From: Bradyrhizobium sp. CCGB12
Lineage (GTDB): Bacteria; Pseudomonadota; Alphaproteobacteria; Rhizobiales; Xanthobacteraceae
Direction: 5' to 3'
Assembly (NCBI RefSeq): GCF_024199845.1
Contig: NZ_JANADO010000001.1
Coordinates: 1,116,001-1,180,000 of the forward strand
DNA: 64,000 nucleotides
This document shows, one piece after another, positions 48,666 to 57,437 of the stretch. The position numbers and the translations under genes were made by a program. The first letter of the stretch is position 1. Each line of letters starts with the position of its first letter. The notes beneath the pieces are model-generated. The model did no database searches. It worked only from the letters and a program-made list of their open reading frames with translations, and had not been told where the DNA came from.

Positions 48666-49880
48666 TCAGCTCTTGCGACCGTAGCTGAGCAATCCGCCGC
48701 TGGCCTTCGGTGGATACGCGCGCAATGCCTCCTCATTTGGTTCGGTGCCCCAGCCCGGGCGATCAGGGACGACCAGATGACCATTCTGGATCTCCGGCGC
48801 GTGCGTGAAGAGCTCGTGGTCCCAAGCGAGACGGTCGATATCGATCTCCATGATGCGCAGGTTCGGCACAGCGGCGCAGAAATGAGCGTTCATCATCGAG
48901 CAGAGATGGCCGTAAAAATTATGCGGCGCGACGTTGACCTCGAACGCCTCGGCGGCGGTGGCGATCTTCATCGACTGCCAGACGCCGTTCCAGGGCGTGT
49001 CGATGATCGCCACGTCCATTGCTTGCTGGTGGAAGTAGGGCAGGAATTCGCGCAGGCCCAATAGCGTCTCGCAGGACGAGATCGGATGCGGGCTCTGCCG
49101 GCGGAGATAGCCCAGCGCTTCCGGATTGAAGCTGTCGATCTCGATCCAGAACATGTCGAGGTCAGCGATGGTGCGCAGGATCTTCAGATAGCCTTCGGTC
49201 TTGGCGTTGAAATTGCAGTCAAGGAGGATGTCGACGTCGGGGCCGGCGCCGTCACGGATCGCTTCCAGATGCGTGCGCAAGTCACGGAGGATCTTGCGAT
49301 CGACGTTGATCTCGGGCGCGAAAGGCGAGCCGAAGCCCGGTCGCCAGCCGGTCGGCTTGCCGTCGTCGTAGGAGAAGATGTTGGTCTTGAGCGCGGTGAA
49401 CTTCTTCTCGCGTACCTCGCGGCCCATCGCCTTGACGCCGTCGAGGCTGTCGATCGGCGGCTTGTACCAGGAGGGATGATTGATCCGCCACGTCGCGCAA
49501 TGCGACCAGTAGACCCTGACGCGATCGCGAATCTTGCCGCCGAGCAGTTCATAGCAGGGCACACCGAGACACTTTGCCTTGGCGTCGAGCAGTGCATTCT
49601 CGATCGCGCCGAGCGCCTGCGCCACAACGCCGCCGGCAGCGGGCCGCGTCGCTGCGAACAGCTCGGCGTAGATGCGTTCGTGCTGGAAAACGTTCTGGCC
49701 GATGACGCGGGCGGATAGACGCTGGATCGCGGCGCCGACGCCGGGCGAGCCGAACCCCTCGTCGAACTCGCTCCAGCCGACGATGCCGTCCTCCGTCGTC
49801 AGCTTGACGAAATGATAGTTTCGCCAGCCCGCATCGCAGGCGAGGATTTCGAGACTTGTTGTTTTTGATGATTTGGTCAT
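48666..49880 (-). CDS. Mandelate racemase/muconate-lactonizing enzyme-like (enolase superfamily)
   Basis: 404 residues. N-terminal capping domain (LTTEDGIVGWSEFDEGFG) and TIM barrel with GGVVAQALGAIENALLDAKAK, the metal ligand Asp in ILLDCNFNAK, the next acid in FWIEIDSFNPE and SSCETLLGLREF. It probably abstracts a proton alpha to a carboxylate, as acid-sugar dehydratases and racemases do; the substrate cannot be predicted. The ATG at 49880 has AAGGGAGCGAC upstream. Monocistronic. Confidence 0.88.
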   Translation of the reverse strand: MTKSSKTTSLEILACDAGWRNYHFVKLTTEDGIVGWSEFDEGFGSPGVGAAIQRLSARVIGQNVFQHERIYAELFAATRPAAGGVVAQALGAIENALLDAKAKCLGVPCYELLGGKIRDRVRVYWSHCATWRINHPSWYKPPIDSLDGVKAMGREVREKKFTALKTNIFSYDDGKPTGWRPGFGSPFAPEINVDRKILRDLRTHLEAIRDGAGPDVDILLDCNFNAKTEGYLKILRTIADLDMFWIEIDSFNPEALGYLRRQSPHPISSCETLLGLREFLPYFHQQAMDVAIIDTPWNGVWQSMKIATAAEAFEVNVAPHNFYGHLCSMMNAHFCAAVPNLRIMEIDIDRLAWDHELFTHAPEIQNGHLVVPDRPGWGTEPNEEALRAYPPKASGGLLSYGRKS

Positions 49881-50092
49881 GTCGCTCCCTTGACCCCGGC
49901 GGGGCACTGTTTTTCTTGTGGTCCGGCCGCAAGCCCGCTCCAGCCGCAATGTCGGGCCAGTGACACGCCGCCGGGAAGCCCGGCGAGGGGGGCCCGGAAA
50001 GCACCGTTGCTGCGAAAACCCCGTAGTTTTCGGTGGGGACAGCATGACGGTTCCCACGTCTTTTGGCCACAATCGGAATCGACGATCCAGCC

Positions 50093-50203
50093 ATGAAATT
50101 TCTCGCCATGATCTCGATACTGGCGCTGCTTACCATGAGTGGGGCCGCGATTTCCGATCAGATCCTGACGGCTGATCAGCACGCCGCGCGAGGGGTGGAG
50201 TAG
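50093..50203 (+). CDS. Possible 36-residue exported peptide
   Basis: ATG frame giving KFLAMISILALLTMSGAAI, a complete Sec signal-like segment, then SDQILTADQHAARGVE. It is divergent from the enolase-superfamily gene and convergent with the NRAMP-like gene. No good ribosome binding site is visible (GACGATCCAGCC precedes it). Weak but plausible. Confidence 0.35.
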   Translation: MKFLAMISILALLTMSGAAISDQILTADQHAARGVE

Positions 50204-50238
50204 CGCGGCGGGTGAAGGTGATGTCGCCGTCGTTCTCG

Positions 50239-51480
50239 TCAGCCGATCACGGACGAGCCGAGCAGGGCGAGGACGGCCAGCGCCATCAGCGCGGTGCCGA
50301 GCCAGCCCAGCGCGATCAGCCATGAACGGGCCCTGAAGCGACCCATGATCGCCCAGCTCGAGACGATCAGCATCATCATCGCCATGATGGGGACGGCGAC
50401 GATTCCGTTGAGCACGGCGCTCCACACCAGCATGTGAATCGAATCGATCCCGGTGAAGCCGAGGCCAAAGCCGATGATGGTTGCGGCGGCGATGATGGTA
50501 TAGAAGCCGACCGCCTTCTCGGGCTTCGCCTCGAGCGTGGCACGCCAGCCGAAGATCTCGGCGACGCCGTAAGCCGCCGAGCCCGCCAGCACCGGGATCG
50601 CCAAGAGGCCCGTGCCGATGATGCCGAGCGCGAACAGCGCGAAGGTGAAGTCGCCGGCGAGCGGCCGCAGCGCTTCGGCGGCTTCCGTCGCCGAATTGAT
50701 CTTGGTCACCCCGTTGGCATTCAGCACCGAAGCGGTGGTCAGGATGATGAAGAAGGCGATGCCGTTGGATAGCAACATGCCGGAGATGGTCTCGATCCTG
50801 ATGCGCGCCAGTTCCGGATCGCCGCCGCTCGGCAGATCGCGCAGCGGCTTGTCGCGCTTGCCCTGGTTCATCTCCTCGACTTCCTGCGAGGCCTGCCAGA
50901 AGAACAGGTAAGGGCTGATTGTGGTGCCGAGCATGGCGACAACCATCATGAAATAGTCGGCGCTGACATTCGCCTTGGGCCACACCGCGGCCAGCAGCGC
51001 CGTGCTCCACGGGATCTCGACGGTGAAGGCGGTCGCGACATAGGCGAACAGCGCCAGCGTGAGAAATTTCAGCACCGGCGAATAGCGGCGATAGGGCAGG
51101 AAGACCTGGAGCAGGGTCGAGCCGGCCGCGAAGATCAGCGCGTGTTCGTGATGGAGCCCGCCGATCACGAGCCCGAGCGCCTCCGCCATTGCGGCGATGT
51201 CGGCCGCGATGTTGAACGTGTTCGCCGCGACGAGCATGGACACGAGCGCGAGCACGGCCCAGCGCGGCGCAAGCTGCATGATGTTGGCGGCGAGCCCCTT
51301 GCCGGTGACCCGGCCGATCCGCGCGCTCACGAGTTGGATCGCGATCATGAACGGCGTGGTCAGAAACACCGTCCAGAGCAGCCCGAAGCCGAATTGCGCG
51401 CCGGCTTGCGAATAGGTGGCGATGCCTGATGGATCGTCGTCGGCCGCCCCGGTGATCAGGCCCGGCCCCAGCCGCTTCAA
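50239..51480 (-). CDS. NRAMP-related divalent metal transporter
   Basis: 413 residues, about 11 hydrophobic segments. The first helix has ADDDPSGIATYSQAG where Mn/Fe NRAMPs have D-P-G-N, and the sixth-helix region reads MVVAMLGTTISPYLFFWQAS. The D-P-S-G variant belongs to a branch of NRAMP-related proteins whose ion preference (Mg or Mn) is not settled. No ATG or GTG is available: the frame begins after a stop with a TTG at 51480, while family-like sequence continues upstream of it (SRLGLLKRLG). Either a rare start or a small frameshift near 51560 is likely. Confidence 0.85.
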   Translation of the reverse strand: MKRLGPGLITGAADDDPSGIATYSQAGAQFGFGLLWTVFLTTPFMIAIQLVSARIGRVTGKGLAANIMQLAPRWAVLALVSMLVAANTFNIAADIAAMAEALGLVIGGLHHEHALIFAAGSTLLQVFLPYRRYSPVLKFLTLALFAYVATAFTVEIPWSTALLAAVWPKANVSADYFMMVVAMLGTTISPYLFFWQASQEVEEMNQGKRDKPLRDLPSGGDPELARIRIETISGMLLSNGIAFFIILTTASVLNANGVTKINSATEAAEALRPLAGDFTFALFALGIIGTGLLAIPVLAGSAAYGVAEIFGWRATLEAKPEKAVGFYTIIAAATIIGFGLGFTGIDSIHMLVWSAVLNGIVAVPIMAMMMLIVSSWAIMGRFRARSWLIALGWLGTALMALAVLALLGSSVIG

Positions 51481-51891
51481 CAGCCCCAGCCGGGACGTCG
51501 TTGGTGCGTCGCCGCTGTCGTGCTTGGCGGGGCGGTGTTTTGATCGGCTCGACAGGGCAGGCCTTCCGTAATTTCGAATTCAACGATTAAGCGCGATCAT
51601 TGCCGGAAGTTCCTACAGCGGCCGCGTTGCAACCCACGTTTCGCTGCTTGGGGCTTTGGTCGAGAAGGAAATGGGCTCGTCGCGAGCACGCGCGAGTCCC
51701 GGCACGCGAGCGTGTTGTTGGCGAGCGCCCAAGCCTTCGCCGACCACGACCCGGCCTGTCGAACGTGGCGAGCGTTCGAGCCGTTCATGCTCTCCGGGCA
51801 AGCCGAATGGAAAAGGTTCCCGAGGCAAATTCAAAAATAAAGTAGCCGCCGGCTGCGTTGCCGTGCGTGCGGTTAATGGCTACCGTGCCGT
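51481..51891. other. Region upstream of the NRAMP and kinase genes
   Basis: About 410 bp. The first 80 bp may code for the N-terminus of the NRAMP-like protein; the rest has only shadow frames rich in Arg/Ser. Promoters of both divergent genes should lie here; I could not define boxes. Confidence 0.35.
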
Positions 51892-53325
51892 ATGTCCCTC
51901 CTGAAATTCGACCTCCCGGTCCCGACGCCGGCGCTGTTCGCTTCGTTTTTGGCGCTCGACCAGGCCATACTCGATGCGCTTCCGATCGGCGTCTACGCGT
52001 GCGACGTCGAGGGGCGGATCGTTCGTGTCAATCATCGGGCGGTCCAGCTCTGGGGCAGGGCGCCGAAGCTGCTCGATCCCGCGCAGAGATTCTGCGGTTC
52101 ATTTCGGTTCGAAAGCCTGGAAGGCGATTTCATCCCGCCCGACGCCACGCCGATGGCGCATGCCGTGCAGACCGGCCAAAGCTTTGAGGGCGTGGAGGCG
52201 GTCGTCCACAATCCCGACGGACGACGATGGGTGGCGCGCATCAATGTCGGCCCTCTGCGCGACGACGACGGCGCGGTGGTGGGCGGCATCAATTGTTTCC
52301 AGGACGTCACCCAGGAACACGAGATGCGGGTTGCGCTCGAGCGGCAGCAGCGCACCTTCGACCTCGCCATGATCGCCTCCAAGATGGGGACGTGGCGTTA
52401 CACCATGGCCGACAACATCTGCATCTATGATCACAACGCCCAGCGGCTCTATGGCCTGACCGAGGCACGCTTTCTCCACGACAAGGACGGCGTCGAGGCC
52501 AAGTTTCACCCTGACGACATGGACCTGATGTGGGCGCGCGTTGCCAAGGCGCTCGATCCCGCGAGTGATGGCCGCTACGATGTCGAGTATCGCGTCAAGC
52601 AGCTCGATGGCAGTTGGCGGTGGCTGAGCGCCTGGGGCCTCGTGGAGTTCGAAGGTGAGGGTGTCGAGCGCAAGCCGGTCGCGATCGCCGGCGCGAGCCG
52701 GGATCTCTCCGAACTGAAGCAGGCGGAGGAGCTGCAGCGCCTGCTCACCAATGAGCTCAACCATCGGGTGAAGAATACGCTTGCCACGGTGCAGTCGATC
52801 GTCAATCAGACGCTTCGCGGCGCGGCCGATGTCGAGATGGCGCGCAAGACGGTCAATGCGCGCTTGCTTGCCCTGGCCGGAGCGCATGATCTCCTGACCG
52901 CGCGGGCCTGGGTGGGCGCCGATCTGTCGGATCTCGTGGCACGCGCCATCGCGCCATTCCCGGTGAGCCAGATCGTGCTCCGCGGTCCTTCGCTGGTCGT
53001 GCTGCCGACACAGGCGCTGGCGCTCTCGCTGGCCCTGCACGAGCTTGCCACCAATGCGGCGAAGTACGGCGCATTGTCCAGCCCGGAGGGCCGGGTCGAG
53101 ATCTGCTGGGACGCGCGCGATGACGAGGTCGATCTCAGCTGGCGCGAAAGCGGCGGCCCGCTCGTTGCTCCGCCGAGCCGCCGTGGCTTCGGCAGCCGCC
53201 TCATCGAGCATGCAAGCCGCGACCTCGCCGGGCGCTTCCGCCTGGAATTCGATCCGGCCGGCGTTCGCTGCTGGATATCGGCTTCCCTCGCCAAAAGCGA
53301 CGAGGGGGCGGAGACGGTCGCCTGA
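51892..53325 (+). CDS. HWE-family sensor histidine kinase with PAS domains
   Basis: 477 residues, no membrane helix, so a cytoplasmic sensor. Two PAS-like domains (about residues 20-150 and 155-275; second with FHPDDMDLMW and DGSWRWLSAWG). The phospho-acceptor is His291 in LTNELNHRVKNTLATVQ, and the HWE signature W417-R-E419 (VDLSWRESGGP) and HELATNAAKYGALS lie in the ATPase domain. It probably senses light, redox or a small ligand through PAS and phosphorylates an unlinked response regulator (none adjacent). The family is often tied to the general stress response in Alphaproteobacteria. ATG at 51892. Confidence 0.93.
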   Translation: MSLLKFDLPVPTPALFASFLALDQAILDALPIGVYACDVEGRIVRVNHRAVQLWGRAPKLLDPAQRFCGSFRFESLEGDFIPPDATPMAHAVQTGQSFEGVEAVVHNPDGRRWVARINVGPLRDDDGAVVGGINCFQDVTQEHEMRVALERQQRTFDLAMIASKMGTWRYTMADNICIYDHNAQRLYGLTEARFLHDKDGVEAKFHPDDMDLMWARVAKALDPASDGRYDVEYRVKQLDGSWRWLSAWGLVEFEGEGVERKPVAIAGASRDLSELKQAEELQRLLTNELNHRVKNTLATVQSIVNQTLRGAADVEMARKTVNARLLALAGAHDLLTARAWVGADLSDLVARAIAPFPVSQIVLRGPSLVVLPTQALALSLALHELATNAAKYGALSSPEGRVEICWDARDDEVDLSWRESGGPLVAPPSRRGFGSRLIEHASRDLAGRFRLEFDPAGVRCWISASLAKSDEGAETVA

Positions 53326-53393
53326 GCTTCATCGGAGCTCTTGATCGCGCGCACCGCGGATAACCGACGCTTATTTCGGATTATGTGAAATAA

Positions 53394-53445
53394 AGTTGAC
53401 CCGTCGGGCAAAACACCTGTATAAGTAGATCATCGCAAGACGCGT
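53394..53445. repeat. Divergent copy A of the CGTCGGGCAAAACAC repeat, with promoter-like boxes
   Basis: GTTGACCCGTCGGGCAAAACACC followed by TGTATAAGTAGATCATCG matches the start of the three repeats at 60419, 61598 and 63516 (TTGACACGTCGGGCAAAACACTGG...GGCATCATCG). Here TTGACC and TATAAG are 18 bp apart and look like a plus-strand promoter, yet no gene follows in that direction and no terminator hairpin is present. Confidence 0.55.
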
Positions 53446-53499
53446 CGATGCACTCGACCGCCCCGCGGAGGCTCCTCACGCGATGGGTGCGAGCCGGCG

Positions 53500-53685
53500 C
53501 TACTTGACGCTGACGAACATGCCCCAGGCCGCGGCCAGTGCCGCGCCTGTGAAAACGAGCACCGGATTGTCGCAGAACGGGCCGCCGTAGCGGCACACGT
53601 CCGCGCCGAGCTGGCCGAGCTCGTGATGGCCGGCGGAATAGAACAGTCCCGACAGCACCAGCAATGCAGCGGCGACGTAGTACAT
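53500..53685 (-). CDS. Small two-helix membrane protein, 61 residues
   Basis: Two hydrophobic segments (YYVAAALLVLSGLFYSAG and PVLVFTGAALAAAWGMFV) with a loop holding two cysteines (ADVCRYGGPFCDNP) that could form a disulfide in the periplasm. The ATG at 53685 has GGAGAG upstream; the frame is open further up without membrane sequence. No family recognised. Confidence 0.65.
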   Translation of the reverse strand: MYYVAAALLVLSGLFYSAGHHELGQLGADVCRYGGPFCDNPVLVFTGAALAAAWGMFVSVK

Positions 53686-53821
53686 CGGTGGTCTCTCCGA
53701 AGCGGTCCCGATCGCGTCTTGCGCTAGCGGGAGCAAAGCGACATGTCCCAGCATGGCGCGAAGAGATTTCATTCCGCCGAATTCGATGCGGTGTTTTTAG
53801 ATAAAGTTTGACTTGACCGCG

Positions 53822-54022
53822 TCACCCCGGGGGATGGGCGGCGGGAAAACTCGGTAGTCTGCGCACCTTTCCTTGCCTTGCTGCTCCAGTTCGCCCCATC
53901 ATCGCCTGCTCGGCCATACGAACCCGCATTTGCAGTTCTTCCAGCTCCTCAAGCTGGGAAACGAGCGCCTCGAGTTGTTCGCGAAGAACCGCTACATCAT
54001 ACGTCCGGCTGAAAAGATGCAT
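53822..54022 (-). CDS. Small coiled-coil protein, 66 residues
   Basis: A short N-terminus followed by VLREQLEALVSQLEELEEL and MRVRMAEQAMMGR, a strong heptad pattern, and a basic tail. Unknown function. The ATG at 54022; ribosome binding site not evident. Composition supports coding, so a modest call. Confidence 0.45.
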   Translation of the reverse strand: MHLFSRTYDVAVLREQLEALVSQLEELEELQMRVRMAEQAMMGRTGAARQGKVRRLPSFPAAHPPG

Positions 54023-54374
54023 TGCCAGTCCCTACCTGTTGGCCGTTTCCTGAGGCCGCCCCGTGGACCACCGGGAAATACTGGCAAAGGTCCGCCAAGT
54101 TGCGCACTTACATTTAGCAAGGTGCATCGCATTATTTTGGGTCCTGCCTGTTCCCGCTCAGGAACGGTAAGCCCGCGAAGATACGCTGGTCATGCTGGCC
54201 AGATCGCGCGAGTAATTCGCAGATTCCGAAAAGCTTTTTGCGGGATTCGGAGCCTCCGAGGACATGGCCTCGTCCGCTGGCGCACGGCACTTCGTGATCG
54301 CCCCATTAACATGGTTAAATTTATATAATTTAGTTGAGGCATTTAATGCATGGCGCGTCCAGGAGGGAATCGCC
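54023..54374. other. Intergenic region ending in an AT-rich promoter-like stretch
   Basis: 352 bp without a convincing gene. The segment 54306-54346 is strikingly AT-rich for this genome, with TATAAT at 54324-54329, and probably holds the promoter of the Tat-exported small protein gene 46 bp downstream; no good -35 box is seen. Confidence 0.45.
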
Positions 54375-54563
54375 ATGTCAACGACATCCGACGACGACCG
54401 TCGCCAATTTCTGAAGACCTGCGGAAAGTTCGCTGTGGTGACACCTCCAACCCTCGCCCTGCTGCTGTCGACCTCCCTCACGTCCGATGCGATTGCGCAT
54501 TCCGGCGGAGGCGGGGTTTATCGTCATCATGGCGGCGGGAACAGGGGCAACGACGACTGCTGA
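54375..54563 (+). CDS. Small Tat-signal protein, 62 residues
   Basis: A twin-arginine motif (DDRRQFLKTCGKFA) precedes a hydrophobic segment (PPTLALLLSTSLTSDAIA) and a His/Gly-rich 20-residue mature part (HSGGGGVYRHHGGGNRGND) ending in Cys. It could bind metal. AGGAGGGAA lies 5 nt before the ATG at 54375, an excellent ribosome binding site. Similar short Tat proteins occur in Bradyrhizobium; their function is unknown to me. Confidence 0.7.
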   Translation: MSTTSDDDRRQFLKTCGKFAVVTPPTLALLLSTSLTSDAIAHSGGGGVYRHHGGGNRGNDDC

Positions 54564-54596
54564 GGCGTCGACCGACGGCCCACGAACGGAGAAAGA

Positions 54597-54713
54597 ATGC
54601 ACTCCAGGCGCCGCGACGTAGATTGGCACTTTGCCTCCTTCACCATTTCGATGGTTTGGCTGGCGATCATCGTTGCGGCCCTCATCGCTCTGCTTCTCGG
54701 ATGGGAGCCCTGA
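54597..54713 (+). CDS. Single-pass membrane micro-protein, 38 residues
   Basis: MHSRRRDVDWHF followed by a hydrophobic helix (SMVWLAIIVAALIALLLGW) and EP-stop. ACGGAGAAAGA precedes the ATG at 54597. It lies 33 bp after the Tat-signal gene and is probably co-transcribed with it; the terminator at 54842 would end the unit. Confidence 0.55.
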   Translation: MHSRRRDVDWHFASFTISMVWLAIIVAALIALLLGWEP

Positions 54714-54841
54714 CCGAATGGCGTGTCCGGGCAAGCGTGAATTCTGCGGTCGACGGTGGAACGGTTTACCGATTGCCGAGTTTTCCCGAGCCCTTCCCCA
54801 AAGGGGGTGACGGCTGCTTCCCCCCATTAGCAGCCTGAACA

Positions 54842-54879
54842 GGCCCCAGCTTCACCGCCCTGAAGCTGGGGCCTTTTTT
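54842..54879 (+). terminator. Strong rho-independent terminator
   Basis: 12-bp perfect stem GGCCCCAGCTTC/GAAGCTGGGGCC with an 8-nt loop and six T residues. On the plus strand it ends the small-protein unit 54375-54713; it also lies after the stop of the convergent stress-protein gene (54912). Confidence 0.92.
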
Positions 54880-54911
54880 CTTGACGATGTCGGTGTTGGG
54901 TCCAACGGCAC

Positions 54912-55538
54912 CTATCGCCGCGTGCCCACGCCGTAAAGCTCGCGCTGACGGCCGACATCCTCCGGCGACAGCGGCGGGCTTGCCGCATCGAAGTCGGTCC
55001 ATCCCGCCTTCTGCCAGGCGGAGCTGCGCTCCCCAAGGTTCACGGACCTCTCATGCAGCAGCGCATCCAGGCGTGCGCGATCGTTGTCGGGCACCTTCGC
55101 GGAGACGAGCGTGCCGCCACGGCGGATGCCTTCGGCATAGCGCGATGCGTCTTCCTTGGAGACGCCGGCCTGGGTCAGCGCGCCGACGATGCCGCCGGTG
55201 GCTGCGCCTGCAGCCGCGCCGACGGCGGTCGAGGCGAGCCATCCCGCCGCCACCACCGGCCCGAGGCCGGGAATGGCGAGCAGGCCGAGGCCGGCGAGAA
55301 GGCCTGCCGCGCCGCCGACACCGGCGCCGATGCCGGCACCCGCACCGGCGCCTTCGGCGCGATCGTCGACGCCGTCGCGGTCACGGTCGACCTTGCCGCT
55401 CTTTGAGCCGTACCAATTGTCCGAATTGTTGGCGACGATGCTGATGTCGGAGTGCGGCACGCCGGCGCTTTCGAGTCGGCTGACGGCCTGCTCGGCATCG
55501 GAATAATTGTCGTACAGGCGAGAGATGGTGATCGTCAT
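54912..55538 (-). CDS. General-stress-protein-like protein with glycine-zipper centre
   Basis: 208 residues. The N-terminal domain (SRLYDNYSDAEQAVSRLESA, then GVPHSDISIVAN) is the YflT/GsiB-like 'general stress protein 17M' type. The centre is an Ala/Gly-rich hydrophobic segment (GAGVGGAAGLLAGLGLLAIP, GPVVAAGWLAS) with glycine-zipper spacing, likely membrane-interacting, and the C-terminus has a repeat-like GVSKEDASRYAEGIRRGG domain. Probably stress-induced; the molecular role is unknown. It precedes the exported PepSY-like small protein gene in reverse order (17 bp apart). Confidence 0.8.
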   Translation of the reverse strand: MTITISRLYDNYSDAEQAVSRLESAGVPHSDISIVANNSDNWYGSKSGKVDRDRDGVDDRAEGAGAGAGIGAGVGGAAGLLAGLGLLAIPGLGPVVAAGWLASTAVGAAAGAATGGIVGALTQAGVSKEDASRYAEGIRRGGTLVSAKVPDNDRARLDALLHERSVNLGERSSAWQKAGWTDFDAASPPLSPEDVGRQRELYGVGTRR

Positions 55539-55554
55539 CTGGAAGGTCTCCTCG

Positions 55555-55875
55555 TTACTTGGTGGGGTTCACGTTGCCCTGGAAGTCGACGCTGACGTCG
55601 GACTTGGTGCCGGCCTTGTCGGCTTTGCCGCGCCAGACGCCCTGGTCGTCCTTCTGCAGGCCGGAGACGTTGGAATAGCCGGCATCCTCGATCCGCGATT
55701 TCGCCTGGCCCTCGGTGAAGCTGTTGCGGCCGGCGACCGGCTTGTTCGCGTTGTTCTGGTCCGAGCTGTTGACGGCGTTGTTGCCCGGCCCGCTCTGCGC
55801 GGGCTGCGACTGGGCGCCCGCGGGCGCAGAGGCGAGCAGCAAGAAGGCTGCGGCCAGCAAACTTAGACGTGACAT
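55555..55875 (-). CDS. Exported small protein (PepSY/BON-like C-terminus), 106 residues
   Basis: Signal peptide (LLAAAFLLLASAPAGAQ), an Asn/Gln/Ser-rich linker, then EGQAKSRIEDAGYSNVSGL and KDDQGVWRGKADKAG, the pattern of PepSY-like domains in small periplasmic proteins. ATG at 55875 has AGGAGACAACA upstream. It lies 17 bp upstream of the stress-protein gene on the same strand; probably one operon with a stress or envelope role. Confidence 0.78.
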   Translation of the reverse strand: MSRLSLLAAAFLLLASAPAGAQSQPAQSGPGNNAVNSSDQNNANKPVAGRNSFTEGQAKSRIEDAGYSNVSGLQKDDQGVWRGKADKAGTKSDVSVDFQGNVNPTK

Positions 55876-56102
55876 GTTGTTGTCTCCTGTAAGTGATTGT
55901 GCGGGCGACAACGAGTGAGATTCGAATTGGTTGCTCGGTTCGATGATGCGGAGTGCCGCAGCACGCGCTCTCGCTTCGATCGAGCGTGAATTACGAGGCG
56001 TTGGGAACGATTGCCATCATGTCCCGTTTCTTTCGCCTTGCCTCGCATCCGGGTCGAGCCGGCGATCTGACGGGATTGCCGCAGAGTTGAATCGGGACGC
56101 AG

Positions 56103-56429
56103 CTAGTTCGAGGGACCGCACATGTGCGAGGCGATTAGCCCCCTCGCGTTGAAGGTCAGGCTCGCGCTCACGACGGCGCCGCGCGCGATGTATGAGATGA
56201 CCGTCGCATTCCCTGACGGCTGGAGGTTCTCCAGGCGCGAGGCGGGATAAGCCTTGAGACGATCGACCCAGTAGGCGCGCCGGCCGTCTTTGCCTGAGCT
56301 GGCTTTCATGCGGCCGCAGCCGCAGTGGATCACCGCGTCGTCGGCATACATTCCCAGAATGGTCTCGATATCGCCGGCGCGGTAGGCATCAAGCCAATCG
56401 ACCACCGCGGCCATCGGGTCAAAGGACAT
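56103..56429 (-). CDS. SnoaL-like / NTF2-fold protein
   Basis: 108 residues. The NTF2-like opening (VVDWLDAYRAGDIETILGMYADDAVIHCGCG split across helices and strand) and the closing strands (TVISYIARGAVVSASLTF) are typical of SnoaL-like proteins, which act as small-molecule isomerases or binding domains. The substrate is unknown. The ATG at 56429 begins the domain. It is monocistronic. Confidence 0.8.
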   Translation of the reverse strand: MSFDPMAAVVDWLDAYRAGDIETILGMYADDAVIHCGCGRMKASSGKDGRRAYWVDRLKAYPASRLENLQPSGNATVISYIARGAVVSASLTFNARGLIASHMCGPSN

Positions 56430-56658
56430 GGTCCTACCTACATGCCGTTTCGTCCGCGCGGGGTTTAGAACCGGGATCATGAAGGTGACCTGAAGGTGGG
56501 CGCGGGTCGCCGTTCACCTATCTGTCTGAAGGGTGAACAGAGGCTTGCCGTGAGTCGGTCGCGGCATGACGGGAGGCGTGGAGTCGGAAGGCACCAATAG
56601 TGCAAAAATGTACACAACGCGGCTGGAAGGGGGCCTCGTTCCGGAATACATTGTCGGC

Positions 56659-56847
56659 ATGGACCGCGCGGACATCGCAAAACGATACCGGTATCAGGCC
56701 GAAGAACTGCGGGCGAAGGCCGATATCATGGCCGACGCAGACACCCGCGACCATTACGTGAAAGTGGCCGAAGCGTACGAGCAGTTGGCGGAGAGCGAGG
56801 AGATTGTGTCGCTTCGGCCGACAGCTCCGCCGGGGACCGAAGCGTGA
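56659..56847 (+). CDS. Small hypothetical protein, 62 residues
   Basis: A helical, charged protein (KRYRYQAEELRAKADIMAD, then DHYVKVAEAYEQLAESEEI). This 'A-x-x-Y-x-x-L-A' pattern is frequent in Bradyrhizobium orphan proteins of 60-70 residues. The ATG at 56659 is the natural domain start; the frame opens earlier at 56566. No function assigned. Confidence 0.6.
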   Translation: MDRADIAKRYRYQAEELRAKADIMADADTRDHYVKVAEAYEQLAESEEIVSLRPTAPPGTEA

Positions 56848-56949
56848 CCGTCTCGGCGGCGAAACACGGCTGAAACAATCCTGAAACCCGATTGTCCTGA
56901 ACTCCTTCGCTCGCGATCTCGACCAATCGAGCGAAAAGGAGAAACAATC

Positions 56950-57054
56950 ATGATCCAGGTCGGTTCGAAGGAAGAAGTCGCGTTGCTCTTGGCGCTGTTC
57001 GGCACCCACACCCAGCCCGTCAGGACGCCGAAGCCGAAATCCCCACGCGGATGA
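56950..57054 (+). CDS. Short ORF, 34 residues, coupled to the next gene
   Basis: MIQVGSKEEVALLLALFG followed by a Pro/Lys/Arg tail (TPKPKSPRG). AAAAGGAGAAACAATC precedes the ATG, a good ribosome binding site, and the stop codon overlaps the start of the next gene (ATGA at 57051-57054). Likely a leader peptide or micro-protein translated together with it. Confidence 0.5.
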   Translation: MIQVGSKEEVALLLALFGTHTQPVRTPKPKSPRG

Positions 57055-57314
57055 GGCACGCTCCCATGCCGGGTTTGGCCGATTGCCAGAGCTTCCTGCG
57101 GCTCCTGATCGCGAGGGGCGATCCGCAGGCGATCCCGCTCGCCGAGACCGCCATCGATCAATATCTGGCCGTCACGCCGGCCGGCGCGCGTGGGCGGGGG
57201 CTGTGCGTGCTCCAGCTCGACGCACGCGACCAGCACGTGGCCGCGGTCGGCGTGCAGCGCTCGTTCGCAGAGACGGTGGACGCCTACATTGCGCGCAAGC
57301 TGGCGGAGGAGTGA
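57051..57314 (+). CDS. Small hypothetical protein, 87 residues
   Basis: Helical start (DCQSFLRLLIARGDPQAIPL) and a middle part with the segment RGLCVLQLDARDQHVAAVG, ending AYIARKLAEE. No family recognised. It starts inside the stop of the preceding 34-residue frame (ATGA), so translation is coupled. Codon use is like that of the neighbours. Confidence 0.55.
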   Translation: MRHAPMPGLADCQSFLRLLIARGDPQAIPLAETAIDQYLAVTPAGARGRGLCVLQLDARDQHVAAVGVQRSFAETVDAYIARKLAEE

Positions 57315-57437
57315 GCGGGCGCTCCCCCCGCAGCATCGGCGCCGTTCCCGGAACTCGCTGATCCCAAGACAAATTTTTGCATCCCGCAAGAAACCTTTGC
57401 CTGCGCCAAAATTAACATAGGTAAAAGGACTGCGAAG

